A stretch of DNA of 11,562 nucleotides from positions 1 to 11,562 of the forward strand of contig SIAZ01000107.1 in the NCBI GenBank assembly GCA_009695405.1, in the 5' to 3' direction. Position 1 is the stretch's first letter; every line of letters starts with the position of its first letter. The translations under genes and the position numbers were made by a program. The notes below the pieces were generated by a model that was given only the letters and a program-made list of their open reading frames with translations, ran no database searches and was not told the DNA's origin. Source of the stretch: Pedosphaera sp. (GTDB lineage Bacteria; Verrucomicrobiota; Verrucomicrobiia; Limisphaerales; UBA9464). Below are positions 1 through 7,795 of the stretch, piece after piece.

Positions 1-79
1 CCTCACCGCCATCCTCATGGAAACCTCCGATGAGTGGGAAACCGGACGCGCCTACTTCTCCGACCCATCCCAATCCTAA
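1..79 (+). CDS. IS256-family (mutator-type) transposase, C-terminal end only
   Basis: Frame 2 reads LTAILMETSDEWETGRAYFS followed by six residues and a TAA stop at 77-79. The pattern of an ILME-like core, then S-D/E-E-W-E-T-G-R and an aromatic residue, is the usual C-terminal tail of IS256/mutator-type DDE transposases, which move DNA by cut-and-paste or copy-out transposition. Only 25 residues lie in the window, so the catalytic triad cannot be seen and I cannot tell whether the copy is intact. The stop is followed by about 60 bases leading to a sequence that looks like the element's right end. The assignment rests on this tail alone. Confidence 0.7.
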   Translation, partial: LTAILMETSDEWETGRAYFSDPSQS

Positions 80-117
80 ACAACCAACCAACCCCCACCT
101 CCAAATTCAGCCTTTGA

Positions 118-143
118 CTCTTTTACAGAAAAAAAGTTGCGCG
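118..143. repeat. Probable right terminal inverted repeat of the IS256-type element
   Basis: The sequence around 122-141 reads TTTACAGAAAAAAAGTTGCG. It resembles the right ends of many IS256-family elements, which carry TTTACA followed by an A-rich stretch and a GC-containing tip. It lies about 45-65 bases after the transposase stop, the expected place. Recognisable homology of the broken transglutaminase gene starts immediately afterwards, near 146, so this is also the inferred junction of insertion. The matching left repeat is outside the window, so the exact tip is not proven. Confidence 0.45.
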
Positions 144-493
144 GCCAAAAACGACGCGGTGTTTGTGAAGATTTTGTCCCCTTACAAATGGCTAGCCTTC
201 GTCCAATGGGTCTGCCAGATCGCTATGTCAGTGGTTATTTGAAAACACAACCGCCTATGGGCACTCCTCGCATGTTAGGGGCCAATACGTCACACGCTTG
301 GGCCTCTTTTTATGCCCATGGATTGGGGTGAATCGATGTCGATCCCACCAACAATCTGCTCCAAAAAATTCGACATATTACTATCAGTTAGAAATGGAAT
401 TTGAGAGATGGCAGCCCTGTCAGAGTGGGCATTCTTGGTTCTGGAAATCACACCTTGAAAGTCGCTGTTGATGTCCTGCCTCAAGATTCTTAG
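137..493 (+). pseudogene. Transglutaminase-like domain protein, 5'-truncated with two in-frame stops
   Basis: One reading frame keeps the C-terminal half of a transglutaminase-core (COG1305-type) protein. It has RRGVCEDF with the catalytic Cys at 164-166, GLPDRYVSGYL, then TSHAWASFY with the catalytic His at 293-295, and IDVDPTNN with the Asp at 341-343. It ends with SPVRVGILGSGNHTLKVAV and a natural TAG at 491-493. The frame is interrupted by TGA at 329-331 and TAG at 389-391, and both replace positions that are normally Trp (GLGW and the AWGRDY region). Everything stays collinear with no frameshift. The N-terminal half is missing exactly where the IS256-type end stops. Intact members are cytoplasmic proteins of about 290 residues, often encoded with alpha-E/circularly permuted ATP-grasp proteins. 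This copy is almost certainly dead. Confidence 0.8.
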
Positions 494-585
494 AAATCTC
501 CCTTTTCGAAATTTTGGCTTTCTCAGAACTTCATTTGTTCTAAATAGGCTAAAACCGCCCCCTACTTCGACCCGCTAATGCCTAA

Positions 586-615
586 ATGAGGCGCACTTAT
601 CGGGCGCTCTTTTCT
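586..615 (+). terminator. Hairpin plus T-run between convergent genes
   Basis: GAG-G-CGC at 588-594 can pair with GCGCTC at 604-609 (one bulged G, loop of about nine bases), and a TTTTCTT tract follows at 610-616. This looks like a modest rho-independent terminator for plus-strand transcription from the transglutaminase remnant. On the minus strand the same hairpin is followed by ATTTAG, so it may also weakly stop transcription leaving the NhaC gene, whose coding sequence ends at 648. The stem is short, hence moderate confidence. Confidence 0.4.
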
Positions 616-647
616 TGGAGGAGGTCGACGAAATTTCAACATTAAAA

Positions 648-2277
648 TTACGTCACTTTCTTGCCGAAATAACCAACCAAAAGACAACAAGTCAAACTCC
701 CAACTCCCAGTAACCACCACGGCCCTATTCCGTATCCAGCAGGTAAATATCCCAAGAACATCGCAATAAAGGCTGCGGTGAGCGCATACGGCAATTGTGT
801 TCGTACATGAGCCATCACTTCGCATCCACTGCTAAAGGCGGAAACAAGGGTCGTATCGCTGATCGGCGAACAATGATCGCCAAAAACGGCACCCGAAAGC
901 ACCGCCCCAACCGTTCCGACAAGAATCGGCGTTTCGGTCATTCCACTCTGATATCCCGAAACCTTCACCGCTAAGGGAATGGCCAAGGGCATGACAATCG
1001 CCATAGTGCCCCATGAAGTCCCTGTACTAAAGGAAATGACCGAAGCCAAAAGAAAGACTAGAGCGGGCAACCAACTAGCTGGCAATCGATCACCTAATAA
1101 ACTGACGAGATAATTGACCGCGCCTAATTCCTTAATCACGCTATTGAGCATCCAAGCAAATACCAAAATGAGGGTAGGCAAAAACAGTTGTTGCATTCCT
1201 TGTAGAAAGGCTTGAGTGCCTGTCTCACTGCTTACCAAGGGCCCCTGATTCCCGCGACGCTGTAACGCGGTCAGTCCCAAGGCCACCGCTGAAGCCAGCG
1301 CTGTGGCCAAAACAAACACTGCCGCTGCATCCGCTTTACTCAAAGCTTCCACAAGATTCCCTAAGGTGAAGGAACGTTTCCACCCGCCTCCACTAATGAA
1401 TAAACCACCAAAAACAGCCAACACCAGTACTCCGAGAGGAACCAATGCCAATGCAATAGTCGATCCTTTCGTCTCATCGGTTAAATTATCCTCCGAACGA
1501 GGCTTCAAACGATTGGCTTTTTCGGCGACTAACATTGGACCCCAATCGCGCATAAACCAGACCAACAGGAAAACAAGCAATAGCATGAACCAATTGTAAA
1601 AGCGGAAAGGTAGACTCAAAACAAGCCACGAAAATGGGGCGACTCCGTCCACTAAAAGCGGATCGCCAGTATTGGTAAAACCTTGGCGGATAACTGACAT
1701 CTCATAAGCAACCCAGGTCGAAAGCAAAGCCAAGCCAGCAATCGGCGAGGAAGTGGAGTCAACAATAAATGCCAACTTCTCCCGCGAAAGCCCCGCACGA
1801 TCAGCAATGGGCTTCATCGTCTTACCCACTAAAACGGAACTGGCTAATCCATCAAAGAATACCACCCAACCCATAAAATAAGCACCCATTCCCGCACGTC
1901 GAGGACTTCGCGACTGCCCCATCACTCTCCGTGACAGTGCGGTCATCCCTCCATTCCGGCTCAACACTTCAACAAACCCGCCCATCATTAGTGTAAAAAT
2001 CAAAACACAGATATTCCATCGATCCATTAGCGAAGGAATCGCGTCCAATAAAAAGATCGTAAAAGGCAGCCCACGGATTCCCACCTTGCAACAACAGCGT
2101 TCCGCTGAAGGCTCCGAGAAAAAGTGACAGGTAAATATCGCGTGTTACAAAAGCCAATCCCACTGCGAGCACACTCGGCCAAAGCACCGCAACTGTGCCT
2201 TTCGTCTCTGGGAGCAAGAGCCAAATAAAAGTAGAGAAGAACCCTATCAGACTGATTAAAATCCGTGTTCGATTCAT
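648..2277 (-). pseudogene. nhaC: NhaC-family Na+/H+ antiporter, frameshifted near residue 75
   Basis: This is a multi-pass inner-membrane Na+/H+ (or amino-acid/H+) antiporter of the NhaC/YuiF-like superfamily, with many long hydrophobic segments. The N-terminal part starts at the ATG at 2277 and reads through ITRDI-like text to NPWAAFYDLF. The rest continues one frame away with DAIPSLMDRWN, IFTLMMGGFVEVLSRNGG, FFDGLASSVLVGKTMKPIAD and SFSTGTSWGTMAIVMPLAIP, then GDHCSPISDTTLVSAFSSGC near the end. The frames join at a run of five A (2050-2054 on the plus strand). Removing one base restores a single protein of about 542 residues, normal for the family. The start has a good Shine-Dalgarno sequence. 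It is the last gene of the minus-strand block, 39 bases after the methyltransferase. It may be a true pseudogene, or an intact gene carrying a homopolymer error. Confidence 0.85.
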
Positions 2278-2286
2278 TTATAATCC

Positions 2287-2296
2287 CCTTCCTTCG
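2287..2296 (-). promoter_or_regulatory. Shine-Dalgarno sequence of the NhaC gene
   Basis: The minus strand reads AAGGAAGGGG nine bases before the ATG at 2277-2275. It is one of the clearest ribosome-binding sites in the window and fixes the antiporter start. That the start signal is still good suggests the frameshift is recent or an error. Confidence 0.6.
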
Positions 2297-2316
2297 GCTT
2301 CGTTCATTAAAAGAAA

Positions 2317-3108
2317 TCAGCACCCAACAGGACTCGTCTCACTGTCCTTCCGAATCCAAACCGTGGATTGGGCGACGCTCCACTGAAACTTTCGTCGATG
2401 CTCGCGAATGCTAAACGGGATGTCCAGCGTCCGGACTCGACTAAACGAGGGTCCCAAGGTGAATTCAAGTGTGGCAAGGGTTGTCACCGAGTGGCCTTGA
2501 TGAACAAATCCCCCCAGCCAGTTCGATACCGGGGTGTATTCTTCGAGCCAAGTACAAGGGGTTGCGCAAATTAACTGTCCTCCTCTTCGAATCAGGGAAG
2601 GTAACACTTGCAAGAATGCTCTCGGGTCAGGAAGTCGATCCAACAAATTAGCCAACAAAACTACGTCGAACTGCCCTAGATCTGGCCTTAGTGCTTGGGC
2701 ATCACCGTGTTCAAACCGTACCCGCATCCGGTCAATCTCGGGCGGTACCGTAGCTAGGGCGGTCGATCTCAGAAGACCTTCCTCAGCGTACTCGTAAGCC
2801 AATGAACCTTGATCTTTTAAACGACCCGCGACTTCGATGAACCGCTCCGAAAAGTCGATTCCAACGACTTCCTGGCAATGCCGCGCCAACTCGAAAGTAG
2901 ATCTTCCTACAGCGCAGCCCAAGTCCAGTGCCCGCGGATTTAAAGGAAGTCGCTCAATATCTAAGCACTCAGAAACACAGCGCGCTGGATACTCCAGCGC
3001 CGTGATCGGTCCAAAACTCCAAGGCATCGTTTCAGTCGACGCCCCATAATGGAAAAGAAGGTACTCGGAAACAGCCCGTTCTGTTTCGTAAAAGGAGGGT
3101 GCACTCAC
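2317..3108 (-). CDS. Stand-alone ovothiol-type (4-mercaptohistidine) N-methyltransferase homologue
   Basis: This 263-residue class I SAM-dependent methyltransferase resembles the C-terminal domain of OvoA, which N-methylates 4-mercaptohistidine to make ovothiol. Visible motifs are YETERAVSEYLLFHYG at 7-22, SAM motif I LDLGCAVGRS at 61-70, the acidic loop GIDFS at 83-87 (Asp85), HGDA at 134-137, NLLDRLPDP at 154-162, TWLEEYTPVSNWLGG at 186-200, and the family-typical tail REHRRKFQWSVAQSTVW at 235-251. In most OvoA proteins this domain is fused to an iron-dependent sulfoxide synthase. Here it is a separate gene and no synthase lies in the window. It starts with GTG, which overlaps the TGA of the upstream aminopeptidase (GTGA), so translation is probably coupled; no Shine-Dalgarno sequence is seen. 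The actual substrate is inferred only. Confidence 0.85.
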   Translation of the reverse strand: MSAPSFYETERAVSEYLLFHYGASTETMPWSFGPITALEYPARCVSECLDIERLPLNPRALDLGCAVGRSTFELARHCQEVVGIDFSERFIEVAGRLKDQGSLAYEYAEEGLLRSTALATVPPEIDRMRVRFEHGDAQALRPDLGQFDVVLLANLLDRLPDPRAFLQVLPSLIRRGGQLICATPCTWLEEYTPVSNWLGGFVHQGHSVTTLATLEFTLGPSFSRVRTLDIPFSIREHRRKFQWSVAQSTVWIRKDSETSPVGC

Positions 3109-4256
3109 AAAATGAGGGCCTGTTCGAGATAAACAGCAGGTCGATAATTCTCAATTACCACCTCCATTTTCCCATCGCGAAACATCCGCACTTGGGGAAC
3201 ACGCACGAATGGTGTTTTTGTGGATGAAAACAAAATGTCATTGTGAGTCGCATTCTTTGCCACCTTGAACATTTGCGGAGTCAAATGCCCACCCAAGTGA
3301 TCGCTGCGACCCGTAGCTACATGCAGTGTTCCAAGAATTTTTTCATTCTGAATATCTCGACCTGATGCGGGCAAATCTTGGGTACCAAATCCCAACTCAC
3401 CCAGTTCACCTGTCGCCGGATCTGTACTTAACAAAAGGTTCTGCGCGTCAATTGTAGACGAATTACCCGAAAGAAAAGTCGCTCGGAAAATCCGCCCGCC
3501 TGTCACATTAAGAAGGCCCACTGTCCCATCCTCGTAGACTCGCGGAAACTGACCCTCCGCACCTGTTGGAACAAAATAAACTTCGCCCGCAGGCAAATTG
3601 GCCACGTCGGGTTTGTCGCCTCGGCAGAGTCCATGACTTTTCTGGGCCTCCTGCCGATTACAGTTCAATTTAAGGGTGGTTTTAAACCCTGAACCTTCAA
3701 AATCGATTTCAAAGGAGTCGGCTCCGGTCATCAAACGTCGCAACTTCTCCGCCTGTCGACTGACTTCATTGTAGTCTACGGATAAGCCGGTGCTGAGAAT
3801 AACTGGGTTCACTCCATGCAATGTCGCCCCTCGAAATCCAAACTGCTTGGCAAAAGCGGTCAGAGGTGCCGTGGCTGAAAAGGTCGAAATACACAGGATA
3901 ATGTCGAACTGCGGATAAACATCGCTCAACAGGTTGACCTTCAGACCGTCTGGCGTCCAAGCCGTCTCTGGCAGATCCAGATTACTGCCGCCGGTAATCT
4001 GATAGGCAAAAAGATTGCCGCCAATTAAACCCAACTCCTCCATTACTCCGTGCTTCAATCCCAGATAAAAGTCTCGATAAGCGTGCCCTTGAATGGTCAG
4101 GGCAGGATCCTTCAAAAAGGCAAAGTTAGTAATATCCCGAGGCTCTACAAGGTCGATAAAAATACCGATTCGCTGACCCTGCTTCGGTTCAAAAACTGTT
4201 TTCAGCAAACGTGACAGACTGAACTCTGGAAAGACGCACGCACTCGATTCGTTCAT
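3105..4256 (-). CDS. M29-like metallo-aminopeptidase homologue
   Basis: The 383-residue soluble protein resembles the thermophilic aminopeptidase T (M29, COG2309) superfamily, which removes N-terminal amino acids using two metal ions. The five classical ligands can be matched in order and spacing: Glu225 in LPAGEVYF, Glu287 in GELGFGT, His312 in LGTLHVATGR, and His338 and Asp340 in the ATHNDILF block. The N-terminal half holds GGSNLDLP and FRGATLHGVN. I chose the ATG at 4256 because AAGGA lies five bases before it; an in-frame TTG one codon earlier is less likely. The gene follows the ADP-ribosylglycohydrolase-like gene by 63 bases and overlaps the methyltransferase by four. The coupling suggests that both proteins act in one pathway, perhaps on a thiol-containing histidyl compound. 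The substrate is unknown. Confidence 0.75.
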   Translation of the reverse strand: MNESSACVFPEFSLSRLLKTVFEPKQGQRIGIFIDLVEPRDITNFAFLKDPALTIQGHAYRDFYLGLKHGVMEELGLIGGNLFAYQITGGSNLDLPETAWTPDGLKVNLLSDVYPQFDIILCISTFSATAPLTAFAKQFGFRGATLHGVNPVILSTGLSVDYNEVSRQAEKLRRLMTGADSFEIDFEGSGFKTTLKLNCNRQEAQKSHGLCRGDKPDVANLPAGEVYFVPTGAEGQFPRVYEDGTVGLLNVTGGRIFRATFLSGNSSTIDAQNLLLSTDPATGELGELGFGTQDLPASGRDIQNEKILGTLHVATGRSDHLGGHLTPQMFKVAKNATHNDILFSSTKTPFVRVPQVRMFRDGKMEVVIENYRPAVYLEQALIL

Positions 4257-4319
4257 CAAGATCCTTACAGTGGTACTCGAACAGTGAAAGGCAACTGGGT
4301 AAAAAATGAGAAACAGAGA

Positions 4320-5414
4320 TTAGAACCCAGCAGGCCATTGCTGAAGTTGGTTTTCAAGAATTTTAGCACCGTGCAATCCTTCAGAAAATCGAGCAGGAAC
4401 TCCATCAATCCCCATTGAGACACCGAGTAAGGCACCCACAACTGCACCCCGATGACAATTATCCCCACCCACATTAGCGTTGGCTACGATGCCAGCTTCA
4501 AAGTTAGTGGCATACTTCCAGGCTAGAAAGAGCGAGGCAGGAAAAGCATCGTCGATATAACAGGCGGAACTCACCCGTTGCCCAATGACAACTTCATCCG
4601 ATTCACGAGACCATTGCTCCGCTTTCCGTTTTGAAAACCAATCGCTGCCATATTCAAAAATGGCTTCACGCAGGTCGCCTCCGGCCAATACTGAATTTAT
4701 AATTTGCACCAAAGCCCCCGCCGCCTTCAGTACCTCAGGACTCCGATGGGTCAGTTGAAGATGCTCTTGTACTGCGGGGCTTAGGGCTTTGGGGTGATTC
4801 GACAGAAAACTGCAAAGCACACCCACAGGGGCAAGTCTTCCTATGTGGACGTCAACCCCTCCACACTTTTCTGGTTTTACGCCCCGCGCATAGGCAGTAA
4901 AAAAGTTTCGGTGACACTCCTCAATGTAGGTGTCGTTATGGCGTCCTGGGGTCAGCATAAAATCAATATACCGCCGCAAATAGTCCGCTGAATTATATCC
5001 ATCGCACGCAATCAGAGAGTCCACTAAAACCTTCACTAATTGCAGATTCAAAGTGTTTTCGCCCGCGTGCAAAAACTGATGATAATGAACCCCTTTCTGC
5101 CCCCAATATTTTGCCTGCACATGCAAAATGGACCCGCGTTCATTCAATGGAGTGTACGTCGAACGCCAAAGAATACTGTCCGGATGAGGACTCTGCGGCA
5201 GCATATAATTTTGGACAAAACCATAATCCCGCCGCAAGGCAACACGGTCATAATACCAATGGACTGGCATAGCTAAGGCATCGCCAATCAGCGAACCCCA
5301 AACGAGGCCTAATCGCTGACTCTCCGACCGAGAACTGGGACTGATGATTCTCATGGGCGCACGATCTGCCAAACGACTGCTCTCCCTCGATCGCCAAAAC
5401 AATCGATGGGTCAC
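4320..5414 (-). CDS. ADP-ribosylglycohydrolase / J1-crystallin-like family protein
   Basis: The all-helical DraG/ARH fold is recognised from GSLIGDALAMPVHWYYD at 40-56, GENTLNLQL near 118-126, the CYIDDAFPASLFLAWKY block at 285-301, and NVGGDNCHRGAVVGALLG at 314-331. Canonical enzymes remove ADP-ribose from proteins or small molecules using two Mg ions held by T-D-D-T and a C-terminal D-x-D motif. Here these positions read E-N-T-L-N and G-G-D-N-C-H-R-G, so part of the metal site is altered, as in J1-crystallin-type members. The length of 364 residues is normal. The start is uncertain: the GTG at 5414 overlaps the stop of a small upstream ORF (GTGA), while the ATG at 5354 would remove an Arg-rich leader of 20 residues. 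Neither has a clear Shine-Dalgarno sequence. It is probably the first or second gene of the minus-strand operon. Confidence 0.75.
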   Translation of the reverse strand: MTHRLFWRSRESSRLADRAPMRIISPSSRSESQRLGLVWGSLIGDALAMPVHWYYDRVALRRDYGFVQNYMLPQSPHPDSILWRSTYTPLNERGSILHVQAKYWGQKGVHYHQFLHAGENTLNLQLVKVLVDSLIACDGYNSADYLRRYIDFMLTPGRHNDTYIEECHRNFFTAYARGVKPEKCGGVDVHIGRLAPVGVLCSFLSNHPKALSPAVQEHLQLTHRSPEVLKAAGALVQIINSVLAGGDLREAIFEYGSDWFSKRKAEQWSRESDEVVIGQRVSSACYIDDAFPASLFLAWKYATNFEAGIVANANVGGDNCHRGAVVGALLGVSMGIDGVPARFSEGLHGAKILENQLQQWPAGF

Positions 5415-5542
5415 AGCCCATTGAGTGGTTCAATACAGGATTCCAAAAAATCACTCACAGCGCGGATCAAGGCGTTTAGCGTGTCGATAAATAGGTTAAG
5501 GTAGCCTTCAAAGATCAGAGCCAAACCGGCATTTTGATTCAT
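5411..5542 (-). CDS. Possible 43-residue small protein, amphipathic
   Basis: ATG at 5542 opens a 43-codon frame that begins MNQNAGLALIFEGYLNLFID and continues through TLNALIRAVSDFLESCIEPL to NGL and a TGA stop. Hydrophobic residues recur every three to four positions and few are charged (two Asp, three Glu, one Arg), as in an acidic amphipathic or membrane-surface helix. There is one Cys near the end. Its TGA overlaps a GTG that could start the next gene, the same GTGA junction seen between the aminopeptidase and the methyltransferase. No Shine-Dalgarno sequence is visible and I recognise no family. It could be a leader peptide or a chance ORF. Confidence 0.35.
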   Translation of the reverse strand: MNQNAGLALIFEGYLNLFIDTLNALIRAVSDFLESCIEPLNGL

Positions 5543-5634
5543 CTCGAAATTCGGTGGCAAAAGGAAGCTAACTTCGAAAAAGGCAGAACCTTTACAAATA
5601 CCTTATATTATGGGCGCTACGGTGCTGGAGAGTT

Positions 5635-7527
5635 CTAGATTTCTGCCTCCAATTGAGCCAGTCGGGTTGCAGCCAATTCCCAGTCAGCGGTCGTACGCGC
5701 CAAATCATGCGACACAGCTCGTATCTCTTGATTTAAAGTCAAAGCCCGTCCAGGGGTCGTATAAGTCGTTGGCTTCTCTAATTCATTGGCCAAATCATTC
5801 TGCTTCCCTTCCAAAGCAGCCACCATGGTTTCCCATTGAGATACCTTCTGCTTCTGCACACTCAAAGCTTTACGCGCGTCGGAACCTTCTTGACGTCGGT
5901 CTTTGCCGGAAACTTGAGGATTAGGTCTCGCCTCAGATCGTCCACCTTTGGTCTCTGGTCGGCCGTTACTCAAACCCTTTCCTGGTGTGGCCGAAGTCAA
6001 TGCCACCCGAGCCGATAAAGCCTTGGTTTTCTCCAAATAATAATCGTAGTCCCCAGCGTAAGGAGTCAAGACACCGGCATTGATATGCAGTACTTTTGTA
6101 GCAATGGAGCGTATGAAATACACATCGTGACTAATAAAAATCAAAGTCCCAATAAACTCGCTCAATGCCGCGACTAAGGCGTCGATACTTGCGATGTCTA
6201 AATGGGTGGTCGGCTCATCCATTAACAACATGTTTGGAGGATCCAGTAAGAGCTTCACCAAGGCCAGACGGGTCTTTTCTCCTCCGCTCAGTACTGACAC
6301 CTTTTTAAAAACATCGTCGTCACGGAAGAGAAAGCAGCCCAAAAGAGATCGAATATACAATTCAGTCACGCGCGCCGGAGTATCCGATGCCTCTTCAAGT
6401 ACCGATCTATGGGCTTGGAGCATTTCAGTCCGGTATTGGGAAAAATAGCCCACTTTCACACGCAACCCTAAGTCCCGTTCGCCTGCCTGATGGGTGATCA
6501 CTCCGGCAAGGAGTTTAAGTAAGGTCGATTTCCCTGAACCGTTCGGCCCCACCAAGACCGTGCGATCACCGCGCTGCGCTTCAAATTCTAACCGCTGGTA
6601 AATGACATTCTCGCCATAAGCGAAATCGACCTTTCTCAAGGTGAGAACTCGTTGCCCACTCTGCTCGGGTTGCGGGAAGGCAAAGTCGACCGTCGATGAC
6701 GCTTGCTCCGGTGAGTTCACCCGATCCATTCGATCAATTTGCTTGAGCTTCGCTTGAGCCCGCGTCGCCGTGGAGGCTTTAGCCCGAAACTTATTCACGA
6801 AATCCATCAAACGACCAATCTCACGCTGCTGATTCTTGAAGGCGGCTAGTTGCTGTTCTTGCTGAGCCTCTCGCTGTTCTAAAAAGACATCATAATTCCC
6901 TACATACCGATACAATCGCTCATTACGAATCTCCACGATCCCAGTCACCAACTGATTCAAAAACTCGCGATCATGTGAAATAACCAAGATGGCTCCCGCG
7001 TAATTGCGCAAATACCCTTGGAACCACAGCAATGTCTCCAGATCTAGATGGTTCGTTGGTTCATCTAACATTAGGATATCTGGCTCTTGCACAAGCAATC
7101 GTGCCAAGTGAGCTCGCATTACCCAACCCCCAGACAATTCTCGGGCGGGTCGCTCATAGTCTGTCTCCCGAAAGGCCAACCCTTTCAATAACCGCTTCGC
7201 CTTTGCTATGGCAGGTCCGTCAGCATAAAAATAATAGTCGTCAGAAACGGTGCCGGGATCCTGAAAATTCGTCGCTAATTCAAGAACGGTCTCCTCTCCA
7301 ATCGGAGCACTCTCCTGAGGAAGAAACCCCACGGTGATTCCTCGCTGGAAAGTCACCAATCCTTGGTCGGGTTCCTCCTGCCGGAGAATCAACTTGAACA
7401 GAGTAGACTTGCCGGCGCCATTTGGCCCGACTAAGCCCAGTCGATCGGTACGATTAAATTGGAGTGACGCATCTTCAAACAGGGTTCGGCCCCCGTAGCC
7501 CTTCGAAACGTTGGAAACTGTCAACAT
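5635..7527 (-). CDS. ABC-F family ATPase (ribosome-associated, Uup/EttA-like)
   Basis: This soluble protein of 630 residues has two ATP-binding cassettes and no membrane segments. Family members bind the ribosomal E site and relieve stalled or misfolded states. In domain 1: Walker A GPNGAGKS at 34-41, signature LSGGW at 131-135, Walker B ILMLDEPTNHLD at 151-162, and the switch His in VISHDREF. The linker at about 215-285 is basic and Gln-rich. In domain 2: GPNGSGKST at 327-335, LSGGEK at 413-418 and MDEPTTHLD at 436-444, with Thr in place of the usual Asn. A Ser/Gly/Arg-rich spacer leads to a C-terminal coiled coil (about 545-630) like that of Uup. The start is the ATG at 7527 (MLTVSNVSKGYGGRTL, the typical N-terminus), not a TTG 15 codons upstream. 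It is divergent from the oxidoreductase and separated by 280 bases from the ADP-ribosylglycohydrolase-like gene. Confidence 0.92.
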   Translation of the reverse strand: MLTVSNVSKGYGGRTLFEDASLQFNRTDRLGLVGPNGAGKSTLFKLILRQEEPDQGLVTFQRGITVGFLPQESAPIGEETVLELATNFQDPGTVSDDYYFYADGPAIAKAKRLLKGLAFRETDYERPARELSGGWVMRAHLARLLVQEPDILMLDEPTNHLDLETLLWFQGYLRNYAGAILVISHDREFLNQLVTGIVEIRNERLYRYVGNYDVFLEQREAQQEQQLAAFKNQQREIGRLMDFVNKFRAKASTATRAQAKLKQIDRMDRVNSPEQASSTVDFAFPQPEQSGQRVLTLRKVDFAYGENVIYQRLEFEAQRGDRTVLVGPNGSGKSTLLKLLAGVITHQAGERDLGLRVKVGYFSQYRTEMLQAHRSVLEEASDTPARVTELYIRSLLGCFLFRDDDVFKKVSVLSGGEKTRLALVKLLLDPPNMLLMDEPTTHLDIASIDALVAALSEFIGTLIFISHDVYFIRSIATKVLHINAGVLTPYAGDYDYYLEKTKALSARVALTSATPGKGLSNGRPETKGGRSEARPNPQVSGKDRRQEGSDARKALSVQKQKVSQWETMVAALEGKQNDLANELEKPTTYTTPGRALTLNQEIRAVSHDLARTTADWELAATRLAQLEAEI

Positions 7528-7795
7528 TGTTGCCAACGACAATAGCTGAAAATCAAAGGGATGGGGATTCAAGAATTTCTATTTTTACAAGACGCTCAGG
7601 AAACGGGTTGCCGCTCAGGCACCCAACTCAAACCTATTTTGACTCGATAAACGGGCCTAGAATAGACAAAAAAGGTCGAAACTAGCCTGAAAAACCATTT
7701 TTTATCCATCCGTTTCTTAACTCGAAAAAAACGTTTATTAACCTAAAATACATTGTTTGTTTTCAACTGTTCCCTCTTCCCGCCTAACCTTGGGC
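7528..7795. promoter_or_regulatory. Divergent intergenic region, AT-rich promoter area
   Basis: These 268 bases separate divergent genes and must hold promoters for both. The stretch 7680-7760 is clearly AT-rich, with several A and T runs and the possible minus-10 boxes TAAAAT (7744-7749) and TTTATT. A TTGACT with TAGAAT downstream near 7639-7664 is spaced too closely (13 bases) for a standard sigma-70 promoter. I see no convincing operator palindrome or riboswitch. Confidence 0.35.

Noticed and set aside
30..242. Open frame of 70 codons across the IS end
   Set aside because: It spans the transposase tail, the IS end and the transglutaminase remnant in a frame different from both; low-complexity Pro/Asn text.
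329..391. Reassigned stop codons (TGA or TAG read as Trp) explaining the interrupted frames
   Set aside because: TGA, TAG and TAA all interrupt frames in this window, while intact genes end normally with TGA or TAA. No single reassignment fits, and decay is simpler.
2045..2060. Programmed frameshift in the NhaC gene
   Set aside because: The A/T run is a plain homopolymer without a heptameric slip site, nearby stimulator or internal Shine-Dalgarno sequence, and the family is not known to use frameshifting.
7528..7572. Extended N-terminus for the ABC-F protein from a TTG at 7572
   Set aside because: The ATG at 7527 gives the typical family N-terminus, and the 15 extra residues have no family similarity.
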